This document shows, one piece after another, positions 50,530-63,147 of a stretch of DNA of 64,000 nt. The notes under the pieces were generated by a model, which saw only the letters and a program-made list of their open reading frames with translations, had not been told where the DNA came from and made no database searches. The stretch covers positions 65,845,501-65,909,500 of the forward strand of contig CM053810.1 in NCBI GenBank assembly GCA_028671895.1, written 5' to 3'. The stretch is from Oenanthe sinensis (lineage: Eukaryota > Streptophyta > Magnoliopsida > Apiales > Apiaceae). Position numbers and translations under genes: made by a program. Each line of letters begins with the position of its first letter. Positions within the stretch are counted from its first letter, which is position 1.

Positions 50530-53500
50530 ATGGATTCTAGTTGGGTTTCCAAGTTGTTGTTTTTATTGAGTTGGGTTTTGTATATTAGCTCAGTGATGAT
50601 TAAATGTAGTGTGACATATGATAGCAAGGCCATTGTAATCAATGGTCAAAGAAGAATTCTCATTTCTGGTTCGATACATTATCCAAGAAGCACTCCTGAG
50701 GTACTACTTTCAACAACCCTTGTCTTTTTGAGTCTTCACATTTTTATTAGATATATGTATATGAGTTTAAATTGTCACACACTGACATACATTACTTTAC
50801 TAAACTTGAACCCTCGTTCTGGTTACCAAAAGAAGAAGGGTAGTAGGCTAAAATGCTTGGGATTGAATATATATTTTTTGAGATTTTATTATATTGTTAT
50901 TTTCTGATGGACTGAAATTATTTGTGTAGATGTGGGAAGATCTAATCCTCAAAGCTAAAGAAGGAGGTCTTGATGTTATTGAAACCTATGTTTTCTGGAA
51001 TGTTCATGAGCCCACTCCTGGAAATGTACTATGCCTTTTAATATGCATTTAATTGTTTATGTATATTTATGTATAAGCTCATAATTCATTAGTCTTTTTT
51101 ACATAATTACAGTATAATTTTGAGGGGAGGTATGATATAGTGAGGTTTCTAAAGACAGTGCAGAAAGCAGGGCTCTATGCTCATCTTCGCATTGGGCCTT
51201 ATGTTTGTGCTGAATGGAATTTCGGGTAGCCTTTGTTTTAGTTTCTTTTATTCTGTTGAGTTTATTGGAGTTATGTTAGTAATGTGTTGCTCTTTTGTGA
51301 ATTGTGTAGTGGATTTCCAGTTTGGCTAAAGTATGTCCCAGGTATTAGCTTCAGAACAGATAATGAGCCATTTAAGGTCATAAAGATTCAACCTTTTTCT
51401 GATTCTTGTTAATTTTGTATCAATTATATGATGCACAGTTGCAGAGAAGTGATCTTAATTAGTTGTTTATGGTGTTTCTGCAGATGGCTATGAAAGGGTT
51501 CACTGAAAAGATTGTGAATTTGATGAAGAGTGAAAATATGTTTGAGTCCCAGGGTGGCCCTATTATACTCTCCCAGGTTTTGTGCTCCAGAGTTTTGTTA
51601 CTTGAATAGTTTGGTTATTTACATAACTTTCTTCAGTGTTAACCATATAAATTTAGTGATTCATTACTTAAACTTAGTTTGATGATTAATTAATGACATT
51701 TTTCATCGTTAATAAATGAGTAATTTATATTTTTTTTAATAAATGTTACCGATAAGATGTGTTTGTGACTTTGTGCAGATTGAGAATGAGTATGGGCCAC
51801 AAGGTAAAAATCTTGGAGCTGCTGGGCATAACTACATGACTTGGGCAGCAAAGCTAGCTGTCGGCTTAGATACAGGGGTACCCTGGGTTATGTGCAAAGA
51901 AGAAGATGCTCCTGATCCAGTGGTTAGTACTCCGATTTTACTTGTCAAGTTGTCATCTGTTCATTTGCCCTGATTAATAGTTAAAAACTTCCTAATCATT
52001 TTGCTGTTCTGTTATTTTAAATGTCAGTATAATACACACGATTAGTCTATAGTCTTGCAAAGTATGTTCTTTCATATATGAATTGTGCCCATTCTTATGT
52101 ACGGATTGTACTTCTGAAAAATCATTTAATTATTTGCTAATGTAGTGTGTAATCTTATGCTGCGACTGATGCAGATAAATACATGTAATGGTTTCTATTG
52201 CAATAATTTCTCCCCCAACAGACCCTACAAACCCACTATTTGGACGGAGGCTTGGAGTGGATGGTATGTGCCCATGATTTGTTACTTGGCCAATTTTTCA
52301 ATGCAGAAAGGTTATTGACTGCTTACGTGTATGAAATTGAAGGTTTACGGAATTTGGAGGACCAATACATAAGAGGCCAGTTCAGGATTTGGCATTTGCG
52401 GTTTCTCGATTCATCCAAAAGGGAGGATCGTTTTTCAATTATTATATGGTAGACTTCTCCAGTCACTATTGCCATCAATCTCTTAGACTTTCATCTCACT
52501 GTCAGATCTAAGTTTTATGTGCACTATGTATGTAAAATAGTATCACGGAGGCACAAATTTTGGACGTTCTGCTGGGGGCCCATTCATCACTACAAGCTAT
52601 GACTATGATGCTCCACTTGATGAATATGGTAAGCACAAATTGTCATGGTTTCTTTTCACTCTTAATCCCTTTGTTCTTCAATTGATCTGATAACGTAGTA
52701 AATATAGCAGATTGATGAAGTGACAAGATAATTAATATTTGTAAAGACTATGAAAGTGATTATGCACTCATGTCATGGCTTAATCATGATAGGTTTAATC
52801 AGGCAACCAAAATATGGTCACCTAAAGGAGCTTCACAGGGCTATTAAGTTGTGTGAGCATGTTTTAGTTTCTGCAGACCCTATTGTTACTTCTTTAGGAA
52901 GTTCTCAACAGGTTTTTACTTTCTTCTCATGCCACTGTTTCTTATTCTAATAGATGCAAATGTCTGTTACCTCCACTGAAATATGGCAATTTTCAGGCTC
53001 ATGTATTTTCTTCAGAGAATGGAAATTGTGCGGCTTTTCTAGCAAACTATGATACCAAGTCTGCAGCTAGAGTAATGTTCAACAATGTGCACTATAAGCT
53101 GCCACCTTGGTCCATCAGCATCCTTCCTGATTGCAAAAATGCAATATTCAATACTGCTAATGTATGTGCATATCATAAACTACTGGAAATTGTTATCATG
53201 TATTAGATTTTTGATCTCATAACAGTTTTAACAGCCAATTCTCTTCTCTTGAGAGTGATATCTAAATTTTGTGCACTCATTACAGGTTGGAGTTCAGGAA
53301 TCACAGATGCAAATGTTACCAATCAGTGCTGATATGATCTCCTGGGGGACTTACAATGAAGATTTGACTTCCCTGGATGACAGCTCTACGTTCACTACTT
53401 TTGGTCTTCTGGAGCAGATTAATGTCACTAGGGATGCTAGTGACTACCTGTGGTACATAACTAGGTATGTACGAGCATTATTACTTTGATATTATTTTGC

Positions 53501-55635
53501 TGTAGATCCTGAATTTAGCTTCCTCCCTGTTGATGAGTTCTTTGCACAATCTCAAACTATCATTACAGGCAATTGCTTTAGTTCATTCATTCAAGTATAT
53601 AAAGTACTGTAGTAAATATTGTAAGTCAACAATCTATAGTAGCAAAGCATTCCAACCATCTCTCACAATTATTTTCATTCTACTAACATGCATATTCACC
53701 ATATCAGTATTATGTAAAAACAAGGAAAGGAATAGGTAATTACTTGGGAGGTAATCCAGTGAAAATAGCCAAGTAAAGAATATGAGAGATTTACTGCTAT
53801 TGTTTTAAGTTTGCAAAGCTAACAAGACAATGCACATTTACAAACTTCTTAACAAGTGCAAGTGTCCCATTTCATAACATGCCTCCTCTAACGCTCAATT
53901 TGATCACAGTGTTGACATTGGCTCATCTGAATCCTTCTTACGTGGTGGAGAACTCCCTACTCTTATGGCACAGTCAACGGGGCATGCTCTTCATGTGTTC
54001 ATAAATGGCCAACTTTCAGGTAATTCATCATTTGTTAATAGAGAATAAATTCAGATACATCTTGATCAGCCCCTAAACTGTTTGATATGACCCCTAAAAC
54101 CTACTTAGTGATGTAGCAATAACCTTTCATGTAGGTTCTGGTTTTGGGACGAGGGAAAACAGGAGATTTCTATATACCGGAAAGGTTAAGCTCCATGCAG
54201 GAAGAAATAAAATTGCACTACTCAGTGTTGCAGTTGGACTGCCGGTTAGTTTTCCTGTTCTTAAGCTTTAACATGCTTGAAGTGCTTCATAACTTCTGGA
54301 GTTATTTTCCTAGAGATATTGTTGTTGCTCCATTGATCTTTCACACATAGTCACATACCCTACTTTCGAGTGGGGACATATTGGGTTGTTTGGTTTGGTA
54401 TTGATTTAGTATTCCTGTGTTTGTGAAGAATATTGGGGGACATTTTGAAACTTGGAATACTGGAGTGTCAGGTCCGGTTGTTCTGCATGGTCTTGACCAA
54501 GGCAAATGGGACTTGTCATGGCAAAAGTGGACATACCAGGTTGGGCTCAAAGGAGAGGCCATGAATCTCAACTCTCCAGACAGCATTTCTTCTGTCAACT
54601 GGATGGATGCTTCTTTGATTGAACTAAAGCCGCAACCGCTAACATGGCACAAGGTATGGAAATATGAAACATATGAGAAACTTAATTATTCAGACAATAT
54701 ACACTGTTGGATTTTTTGGTGTATAATTAGATTAAATTTTGCAGGCTGAGTTCGACGCACCTGAAGGAGATGAACCATTGGCATTGGATTTGAAATCCAT
54801 GGGAAAAGGTCAAGTATGGATTAATGGTCAAAATATCGGAAGATATTGGACTGCATATGCTGTCGGTAATTGCAATGAATGCAATTATGCGGAAGCTTAC
54901 CGTCCTCCTAAGTGTCAGCTAGGTTGTGGTCAACCAACACAACGATGGTAACCCCCTCGTATATTTGTACTTTTGTCTTTCTTTTCTTTGAGGATTCTTA
55001 AAGAACAAAATGGAAGATTACAGATTTCATTCCTGGGATCTAAAATGATAAATTTTAGGTATCATGTTCCTCGATCATGGTTAAAGCCAATACAGAATTC
55101 GTTGGTACTTTTTGAAGAACTGGGGGGTGATCCAACTAAAATTGCATTAGTAAAAAGATCAGTGACCAGCGTCTGTGCTGATGTCACTGAGTATCATCCA
55201 TACATTAAAAACTGGCAAATCGAGAGCTATGGTAAATCTGAGGATTTTCACAAACCAAAAGTTCACCTTCGTTGTGGTGCTGGTCAATCCATTACTTCTA
55301 TCAAGTTTGCAAGCTTCGGAACTCCAACAGGAACTTGTGGGAGGTTCCAACAAGGAAGTTGCCATGCTTCTAGCTCTTACGCCATTTTAGAGAAGGTATT
55401 AAATACATTTCATGTTAATCAACTAAAATAAACTGCTCTTCGTGTTATCCATCTATTTGTGACGAATTTTACAGTCTCTTACCTTCATAATCCTCTCCCT
55501 CAGATGTGCATAGGAAATCAGAGATGTGCAGTGCCAATATCAGACACCGTCTTTGGACAAGATCCGTGTCCAAATGTGTTGAAGAGGTTATCTGTTCAGG
55601 CCATTTGCGCTCCTATGACTACTACAAGGGGTTGA
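50530..55635 (+). CDS. BGAL3: Beta-galactosidase, GH35, with C-terminal lectin domain (BGAL3-like)
   Basis: Eighteen exons join in phase to 848 residues: 50530-50700, 50930-51025, 51113-51225, 51310-51376, 51484-51576, 51779-51922, 52175-52263, 52343-52448, 52541-52628, 52793-52911, 52997-53161, 53286-53464, 53910-54019, 54135-54244, 54429-54653, 54745-54947, 55059-55395, 55504-55635. The secreted enzyme trims beta-galactosyl residues from wall polysaccharides and arabinogalactan proteins. It has a signal peptide (about residues 1-26) and the GH35 signature [14 protein letters not shown] with acid/base Glu184. The nucleophile Glu253 is in IWTEAWSGW. Further motifs are YHGGTNFGR, jelly-roll domains with [13 protein letters not shown] and [16 protein letters not shown], and a SUEL-type lectin domain from about residue 760 ([21 protein letters not shown]). 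Sequence and length fit the BGAL3/BGAL1 clade, nearer BGAL3. No lesion is seen. Confidence 0.95.
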
Positions 55636-56521
55636 TGTGCATGTATTGACTAGCTAACTGTATCGATACCAGCTGGAAAACACAAATAAAGTGAAACACA
55701 AAGGTACAGCAAGAGTAGTGAAAAGTTCTTAGAGGTAGAGTTTTTTAAAGAGCCTGTGTAAATCAGTTATTTGAGTAGACAATTTATAGATCTAGGGGGT
55801 TCTTGATTGTAAGCTTCCGGATCGACCCTGGTCTCTGGCCTTTTAACTGGAAATCAGAACCGGGAATAGTGTAGCAATTCGAGTGATCTATTTGTTGGTT
55901 TGTATTTATGGGGGAAAAGCAAACCCCAATGAGCTCATGTTAGGTGTGGATCCTAGTATGAACTGTCCACATTGTTCTGTTAAAATTCCTTCTCTAATGA
56001 TCATGCCATTCAATTGATTTTATGTTCTTTTTCTGGATAGTTTACATAGTTAAGTAAAGCATCAAGAGTATCTTTGAAGACCTGGAATACTATCGCTTTT
56101 CGGATAAAACATTAGTTTAAGTAGGTTTTTCATCTTGAGACTTGGACTGCCTAAAACTAAGCAGGGGAAATATGGCTTCCCAGCCACTATTGAACCGGTC
56201 TGATATGTATAATGACTTATCTCGAGATATGCAAGTATCAGACTTTAGCTAAAAAGGAAACAGAATGCACTGAAATTTAAAGCTCCAAAGATAAGTTTTT
56301 AAGCTCAACTTGAAAAAGCCACATCAAATCAAGTAGATGGAAGTATCAGACTTTAGCTAAAAAGGAAACAGAATGCACTGAAATTTAAAGCTCCAAAGTT
56401 AAGTTTTTAAGCTCAAGAACTTGAAAAAGTCACATCAGGTAGATAGTATGTATAGGAAATTTGATAAGAAGAGTAGCAAGCATATAATGAGACTTGTATA
56501 TCCCGAAGAAGGAAAAACATA
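55636..56521. other. Spacer between convergent BGAL3 and thioredoxin genes
   Basis: 3' flanks of both genes. It contains the 108-bp tandem duplication listed separately; otherwise nothing is recognised. Confidence 0.5.
56235..56448. repeat. 108-bp tandem duplication
   Basis: Two adjacent units, each starting gtatcagactttagctaaaa and containing gcactgaaatttaaagctcc, differ at only a few positions and small indels. They lie 70-290 bases beyond the stop codon of the minus-strand thioredoxin gene, so they may fall inside its 3' transcript end. Confidence 0.9.
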
Positions 56522-57883
56522 TTAGATGGCAGATGTAGAGCCATTCAAGTGTTTGGTGATCTTCTGTTGCAGCTCTTCTTTCTTTGCTCCCACAACCTTG
56601 TCCACAATCTTCCCTTCTTTCAAGAACATGAAAGTTGGCATAGCTTCCACAGCCCAATCTGCAGCGACCGACTGCATCAAAAAATCAACTGCAAGTTATT
56701 GTGCAGTTTCACAACCAGATATGAGAGTGATGGGATGAGTGTGTGTCCCTTAATTGATGGCTTCTGATGGGATGAGTATGCTAACAATGCTTAATGCAGT
56801 CAAAACAACTAAATTCTACAGGGGCTTCAGGATTCTATAGATTGAAGGGTAAATACTACTACTAATTATGGTGGACTGGGAGGAAAAAAAGTTATTCATC
56901 AATTCAAGCATGTCTCTTACCTTCAGTTCATCCACATCCACCTTAAGAAAGGTAACAGAAGGTAGTTTCTTAGTCAACTCCGCCAGGAATGGGGTCATAA
57001 TACGGCATGGACCGCACCAGGAAGCAGTGAAATCAACAACTATCTGAACACAAAAAAATGAAAATGAAACACATCCCGTAAGTGAATATTAAGGTGTTAA
57101 AATAAGCAGGAATCGCAAACACCAATAAAAAAAAGTATATAAACAACGAGCGAAACAGGATATATACTATCAATGCCTTAATTTTCTTTATAAAAAACTG
57201 AACTGTCTTTCTCAAACTACTGGTCATCAAGTTGCTATCGTATCCCTGAATCCTATATTCCTGATAGACACATTAGCATGATACAAAAACACTAACATAG
57301 CAGACTGCAGGTGCAGATTACATAAAAATGGTTAGCTATCATATAATTTTTTGTTCCAAAATTAAGAGCATGCAATTAACGCAGAGGCAATGAAAAAACT
57401 GTTACGAAAGATGCTGGTGAGTGCAACTACCAAAATCATAGTAATAAACTGCAGAATGTGATTTATCAATCTCGTGTGTCGAATAATTTATTATTACAGG
57501 ATAAGCAACACACACAACAAAAGGAAACAAAAGCAGAAGCACAGTGATTCTCTAGCTGATTAACACTAATCTTGATAAAAATGAAATCTTTAAACAAGAA
57601 GGTGATTAGAAGATCCATCTCATAAATACATCAAATCAGTAATCAATACATAAACAAATGAATTCTAACAAAACATTTTGAGATCATGTATATATAGGCA
57701 TAGGCCTTTATCATAAAGAATCACACACAGAAATAAAAAATTATAACATTAACATTCTTGAAATTGAAAAAAATAAAATAAAAGGGGTACCGGTTTGTTT
57801 GATTGATTTCCCTTGTGGAGCTGCTCTTCCCAAGCTTCAATTGTGTGGCAGCTTATTAATTGTCCCTCTTCTACTCCTGCCAT
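56522..57883 (-). CDS. TRXH: Thioredoxin h
   Basis: Three minus-strand exons (57883-57791, 57043-56921, 56671-56522) join in phase to 121 residues, the standard size and the two-intron layout of plant h-type thioredoxins. The product is a cytosolic disulfide reductase supplied by NADPH-thioredoxin reductase. The N-terminus [20 protein letters not shown] is typical. The active site is in [15 protein letters not shown] (Cys41 and Cys44). KVDVDELK, the cis-proline segment [14 protein letters not shown] and the C-terminal [17 protein letters not shown] follow. There is no targeting sequence. Exon 2 and most of intron 1 are duplicated at about 62532-63147. The gene appears intact. Confidence 0.95.
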
Positions 57884-58081
57884 TCTTCTCACCTCTCTGT
57901 TTCTGTATTATGTAACACCTCTGACACAACGCGGTATACGTTCAAGTTTTTAACAAGTGTGAATAGTGATGACTGCGATACTACGGATTAGACTTTTTTT
58001 TTATTTGAAAAAAAGTTATTTTAATTAGAATCAAATTAATCACTATATTTGATATAAAACATATCAGTCATATATTATTTA

Positions 58082-58424
58082 GGCTCCGTTTGAGAGTGCT
58101 CACAGCAAAAATGCTGGTGAAAAAAGTGTTGTCAGGAAAATTAGATGACTGTTTGGTAATTTTTTTAATTTATGCATATTTTGAGATATAATATATAAAA
58201 ATAATGTTTTTGAGAAGGTTTGATGATGAAACTGATAGCTACTTCCTGCAAAAGCTGAAAGCAGTTTTTTTCAAAAGTATGGAGAATATGCTTTTGCTAA
58301 CACATCTTTTAGACTAAAAGCGTTTTTCCACACAACGATTTTTATAATTTACCAAACATCTTTCTAACAGTTTTTCAGTAAAAAACTGTTGTAGCTGTCT
58401 GCAACAATAATACCAAACGAGGCC
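58082..58424. mobile_element. Tourist-like MITE, 343 bp
   Basis: The left end ggctccgtttgagagtgctc and the right end, reversed, ggcctcgtttggtattattg share an imperfect terminal inverted repeat of the GGCxxxGTTTG type. Perfect TTA duplications flank it (58079-58081 and 58425-58427). It lies just beyond the upstream region of the thioredoxin gene and is non-coding. Confidence 0.75.
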
Positions 58425-58564
58425 TTAAACTTATAACAATATCGCGCCAAACTTTATATTTAATTGTTGTGGTTTGAAAAATTTTACTAAAATTTTATAT
58501 TTAATAATTATTTTAAATATATTTTTCAAATGAGTTATATAATTTATATTTTGTTAAATTACAA

Positions 58565-59685
58565 CGATCATTATATGATTTGAAACAATCTGGTCGTATG
58601 TGGTATAATAAACTTAGTGAATATTTATTAGATGATGGATATACTAATAATCAAGTGTGTACATGTGTGTTTATTAAAAGGTCGAAAATTGGTTTTGTTA
58701 TTGTTGTATATATGGATGATTTGAATTCTGTTGGTACTTCTGAAGATATTACTAACGCTACTAATTATTTGAAAAATGAGTTTGAGATGAAAGATCTTGG
58801 AGAGACAAGATTTTGTTTAGATATACAGGTGAAACACTTATCTTCAAGCATATTTGTTCATCAGTCAACTTACACAAAAAATGTGCTTGATCGATTCTAT
58901 ATGTACAAATCTCATCCACTAGCCACACCAATGATTGTCCGGTCACTTGAAGTTGAAAATGTTCCATTCCGTCCTAGAAAACCAGATGGAGATGTTCTTG
59001 GACCTGAAATTCCATATCTCAGTGCTATTGGTGCTCTCATGTATCTTGCAAATAACACTCGACCTGATATTGCATTTGCTGTAAATCTACTTGCGAGGTT
59101 CAGCTCTAATCCAACTAAAAGGCATTGAGATGGAGTTAAACATATATTGAGATATCTTCGTGGGACAATTGATCTTAGGTTATTCTTTCTAAACAATACA
59201 AAATCACAGCTGATTGGATATGTAAATGTTGGGTACATGTCAGACCCTCATTTTGGACGATCATTGACATGTTACTTATTCACATATTGTGAAACTGCAA
59301 TTTCTTGGAAATCTATAAAGCAAATCCACAAAGCAAGTAGAGAATGCATCTAATTGCGATCTGTTATTTAACATATCCGGGAATCATGTAGATCAAACAT
59401 CTCGGACACTCATACAATTATGTTTGAAGATAATTCAGCATGCATTAAACAAATCAAGGAAGAATACATCAAAGGAGATCGAACAAAGCACATCTTGCCA
59501 AAATTCTTCTATAGTCACGAGTTCCAACAAAATGGTGACATTAATGTATAACAAATTCGCTCAAGTAAAAATATGACAAATTTACTTACAAAGTCACTAC
59601 CCACATCAACATTTGAAAAGATACGAAATAATATTGAAATGCAGAGATTAAGGAACTTGCTACATCAAGATGTTAAAGTGTGAGA
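58565..59685 (+). mobile_element. Ty1/copia polyprotein fragment (reverse transcriptase C-terminus and RNase H), broken
   Basis: The frame from about 58565 begins with LYDLKQSGRMWY and has VYMDDL (the polymerase active-site box, normally YVDD). It continues through GALMYLANNTRPDIAF and then a TGA at about 59127 where copia proteins have Trp. RNase H parts follow, with GYVNVGYMSDP in place of the usual GYADAGY (catalytic Asp lost), and further stops. gag, protease, integrase and the N-terminal half of the polymerase are missing. It is a 5'-truncated dead remnant of a plant retrotransposon. Confidence 0.88.
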
Positions 59686-59807
59686 TATTTTATTCAGGGA
59701 AAGACTGTACTCTTTTTCCTTCGTCAAGGTTTTTATCCCACTGAATTTTTCGTTATAAGGTTTTAACGAGTCAATTAATCTCTGTAATAACTCATATTTG
59801 ACAATCG

Positions 59808-60150
59808 AGGGAGAATATTATAATATTGATTATCAAATGATGATACGTAGTCACCTATCTAGTGTCGATGTAGCGCACATGTAGCATCAACGTAGTGACT
59901 ATCAAATACATATTCTGAATACTTATGCTCACACACTTATATGTTGTCCTATAAATAGGACGCCCATTTGCTAGTAATCAATTTTGAAAGAGATAAAACA
60001 ACATAATTACTAGCAACTCTCTCACATACTCGTCGTTATATTATTATTATTATTATTATTATTGTATTAAAATATCGAGAATCCCGAGGTCGACCTCACA
60101 TAATTTTTCTGAGGTTATACTGAAATCTCATATTAAAACACGAGAGTGCT
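59808..60150 (+). repeat. Possible 3' LTR of the copia remnant
   Basis: After the RNase H remnant comes a purine-rich tract (cgagggagaata at about 59805) and then about 330 bases. These hold inverted short motifs (tagtcaccta, acgtagtgact), a TATA-like cctataaatagg near 59949, and an (ATT)n microsatellite at about 60041-60063. The order is that expected of a copia 3' end, but there is no second LTR to align, so both borders are estimates. Confidence 0.4.
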
Positions 60151-61724
60151 AATGTAATTTCAGAATATTATGTATAATTACAAATTTGCCATTAAAAATT
60201 TATAATAAAACACCCTATTAACTTAGGAAATTTCCTAAACTTTTTTTCTCTTATATTAAAGTTTCATAACATTTCGATGATAAAATAACTTATTACGCAT
60301 GAATTCTCGTTTATATAATATAAAGTTATAAAAAGTAATAATTTGTTGATTTAATGATCAGTTTACAAAATATAATTTTGAATAATTTACATAATATTAT
60401 AATCATTTATTCATTAGTTATAATTCAAAATTCTAAAATTGATTTCATATTTTTTTACAATCTTAGAAAAAGATTATAACCCTATCACATAACTTAGAAT
60501 AAAAAATAATAATGTGTCACATATAAAATTGAATGAATTTAATTTTTTAATTTTAATAGGTTTGAATTTGAAATATAAATACTTATTTAAAGATAATGAG
60601 TAAGATTAAATTTTTGTATCATAAATTTCTTTTCCATATTCGAATTTGCAAAAAACTAATGTCGTCAACCTAAAAATAAGATAAAATATTATTCCCTCCG
60701 TCTCATTTTATATATCACTTTTGAAAAGTGACTACTAATTTGGGATGGGGGGAGTACCGTTGCAGAAAAAGAAAAGCATAATAGATAAATAGTATATACG
60801 CACAAATTTAAGAAAGCACAATATAAAAATAGAAGGGGTAATAATTTAGTGTGCACGCAACTCCCTCTTTTATTGTTTGAGTCTACTTCTATTTAGGGTA
60901 AATTGCAGTTAGTTTTTGAGCTTGTGGTGTTTTTCATGTAATTTACCATTTGTTATGTATAGCACATTTATAATTTGTGTTGTTTATTGCTTAAAATATT
61001 TTCTCCATTTTGACAATATTTTTTCCAATGAAAATGAGTTGTAAATCTCCAAAAAGCTTCTGTCCGAAGTCTATTCTCCAATTTTGACAAATATAATTTA
61101 ACTCAAAAGGCCATGGCATTTCCTATTTTATGAGTTCAAATGATTTTTAGAGAAAACTAATCTCAGTTTCGTGGTTATTCTAGTTTTACACATGCATAAA
61201 ACTCAAGTCCTGGGTTGATTAAATTTTATAGAGTTTTGAATTTGCATTCCATTTTTTTATTTCTTGTTTCATGTTGAATGCTAATGCTCATCACCCTCTT
61301 GGGCCTGTTCCATATTGACTGTCCATGATTGCCGAAGACATAATTAGAGACCACTTTGTAACAAATATTTATCATGGGTTTCAAGCACAGTGTGGGGGCA
61401 ACAAGCGGCCCGTAACTCTCATTGTGTTTGATAACTATTTACTAGCTATGGGGCTGAAGAATCGACTGGATTCTCTAGGGAGTTTAAGCCAAAATGGGGA
61501 ATAATTTTAACAATTTGTATAACGGACCCCTCTCATGTATATCCTCACCTATTTTTGTTGCTTGTACTCGTAACACAAAGGTTTCCGGAACTTATATTTT
61601 TTGCCTGGTTTCAAATATGTAAACCCACCCCGATAGAAATAGTAAAAGAGTTTTTCCGATGCTTGAATTTAATTGTTTCTAATATTTATGAGAATGAGAC
61701 TTTTATTGGAGATCTGCTCACCTA
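60151..61724. other. Gene-free stretch with a miniature Stowaway-like repeat
   Basis: AT-rich. At about 60691-60756 a 66-bp palindromic unit has attccctccgtctcatttt at one end and aatttgggatggggggagta at the other, with gaaaagtg/cacttttc in the centre: a very short Stowaway-type element. From 61310 to 61500 the sequence is less AT-rich but carries no frame I can assign. Confidence 0.5.
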
Positions 61725-62108
61725 ATGATTGAGGAAAATAAGCCAGTAATTGTGTTTCCGTATTTTGCCTCGGAGGAGACTTATGCCTTATTTTCTTCTA
61801 ATGTTTATAGTGAGACAAGGAATACATACAACAATAACAAGATCATAGTTGCATGGTTCGCGGGTCAGCCTATGGAACCCCGATTTAGTTCTCTCGTACC
61901 GGAACACGATTCCTCTTTGACCCGGATCGCTGGGTTCACGCTCCAGGTCGCCAACTGCAGCGATCCACCTTTTAACTCTAGTAATCATTATATGAAAAAG
62001 AGAAATAAAAAAAATAGATTGATAACATCTAGATTAAAATTATTTTTGAAAGGTAAATCTCTAAAAGAAATAATAAAAGGACGAAGCGGGGAAGATGATG
62101 TAGATTGA
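61725..62108 (+). CDS. Hypothetical 127-residue ORF, unrecognised
   Basis: An ATG-initiated frame of 127 codons in a region otherwise full of stops, with balanced, gene-like composition for its first 85 residues. There is a hydrophobic start (VIVFPYFASEE), a centre with WFAGQPMEPRF and DSSLTRIAGFTLQVANCSDP, and a basic tail (KKRNKKNRLITSRLKLFLKG). I do not recognise the family. It could be the last exon of a longer gene, a fragment of a transposon protein, or chance. The antisense frame over the same span is shorter. No TATA box or splice acceptor stands out immediately upstream. Confidence 0.35.
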   Translation: MIEENKPVIVFPYFASEETYALFSSNVYSETRNTYNNNKIIVAWFAGQPMEPRFSSLVPEHDSSLTRIAGFTLQVANCSDPPFNSSNHYMKKRNKKNRLITSRLKLFLKGKSLKEIIKGRSGEDDVD

Positions 62109-62528
62109 AGCAGATAAGACACACCAAGACACATGATACATGCCTTGATTATAAGAACAGATTGTAATCCCCTTAAAAATAAGTTTTGAAAGTCCTCATC
62201 ACTTTATTAGTAATTTTTAAATTTTATATTTTCTGATTACCTTTTATATTTTTGGGTAAAATAAATATTTTAATTATAAAAATGATAATTAAACCATAAA
62301 TGTAATAACAAATATATACATAATATTTATTTAAAAAATAGCTATAGAAAGGGATCCTTATATCAACTCACTCACATCACACTTTGGTAAAAAAAGACAA
62401 CATAGAATGATTAATTGCTTAGGACAAAAACTCGTTCCGATAACGTGTTACTAATAGTTATAAACTATTATTAACTCTATAGTAATAATATATTATTCTA
62501 TAGTAATAAGATGAAATAAAGTTATAGT
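62109..62528. other. AT-rich spacer
   Basis: No gene or repeat of note, apart from short ta-rich palindromic phrases near 62455-62505. Confidence 0.4.
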
Positions 62529-62531
62529 ACA

Positions 62532-63147
62532 ACTGGAAGGAAAAAAGTTATTCATCAATTCAAGCATGTTTCTTACCTTGAGTTCATCCACTTCTAACAG
62601 AAGGTAGTTTCTTAGCCAACTCTGCCGGGAATGGGGCCATAATACGGCATGGACTGCACCAGGAAACAGTGAAATCAACAACTATCTGCAAAGAAAGTAG
62701 TGAAACTGAAAAATAATACAAAATGAAAGAATAGTGCTATGATGATATACTATAACCTTTGGAAAAAGGGTCTTTGAGAAGACAAGCCTGCTGCTCATCC
62801 CGTAAGTGAATATCAAGGCATTAAATAAACAGGAATCACAAACACTAATAAAAAAAGTATATAAACAATGAACGAAACAGGATATACTATCAATGACTTA
62901 ATAAACTGCAGAATGTGATTTAAAAATCTCGTGTGTCGAATAATTTATTATTACAGGATAAACAACACACATAACAAAAGAAAACAAATGCGGAAACAAA
63001 ATGGTAGCTAATTACCACTAATCTTGATAAAAATGAAAATTTTAAACAATAAGATGATTAGAAGATCCCTCTCATAAATACATCATATCAGGATGAATAC
63101 ATAAACAAATGAATTCTAACAAAACTTTTTGAGATTATGTATATATC
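62532..63147 (-). pseudogene. Partial duplicate of the thioredoxin h gene
   Basis: This block matches about 56872-57696: exon 2 and most of intron 1 of the thioredoxin h gene, in the same orientation. Exons 1 and 3 are absent. In the exon-2 copy (62692 to about 62569) the active site reads WCSPC instead of WCGPC, Leu in PFLAEL is Pro, and 19 or so bases coding TFLKVD are deleted, shifting the frame. About 110 bases at 62690-62800 are extra, and an intron part equivalent to about 57180-57445 is lacking. It cannot encode a thioredoxin. Confidence 0.88.
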
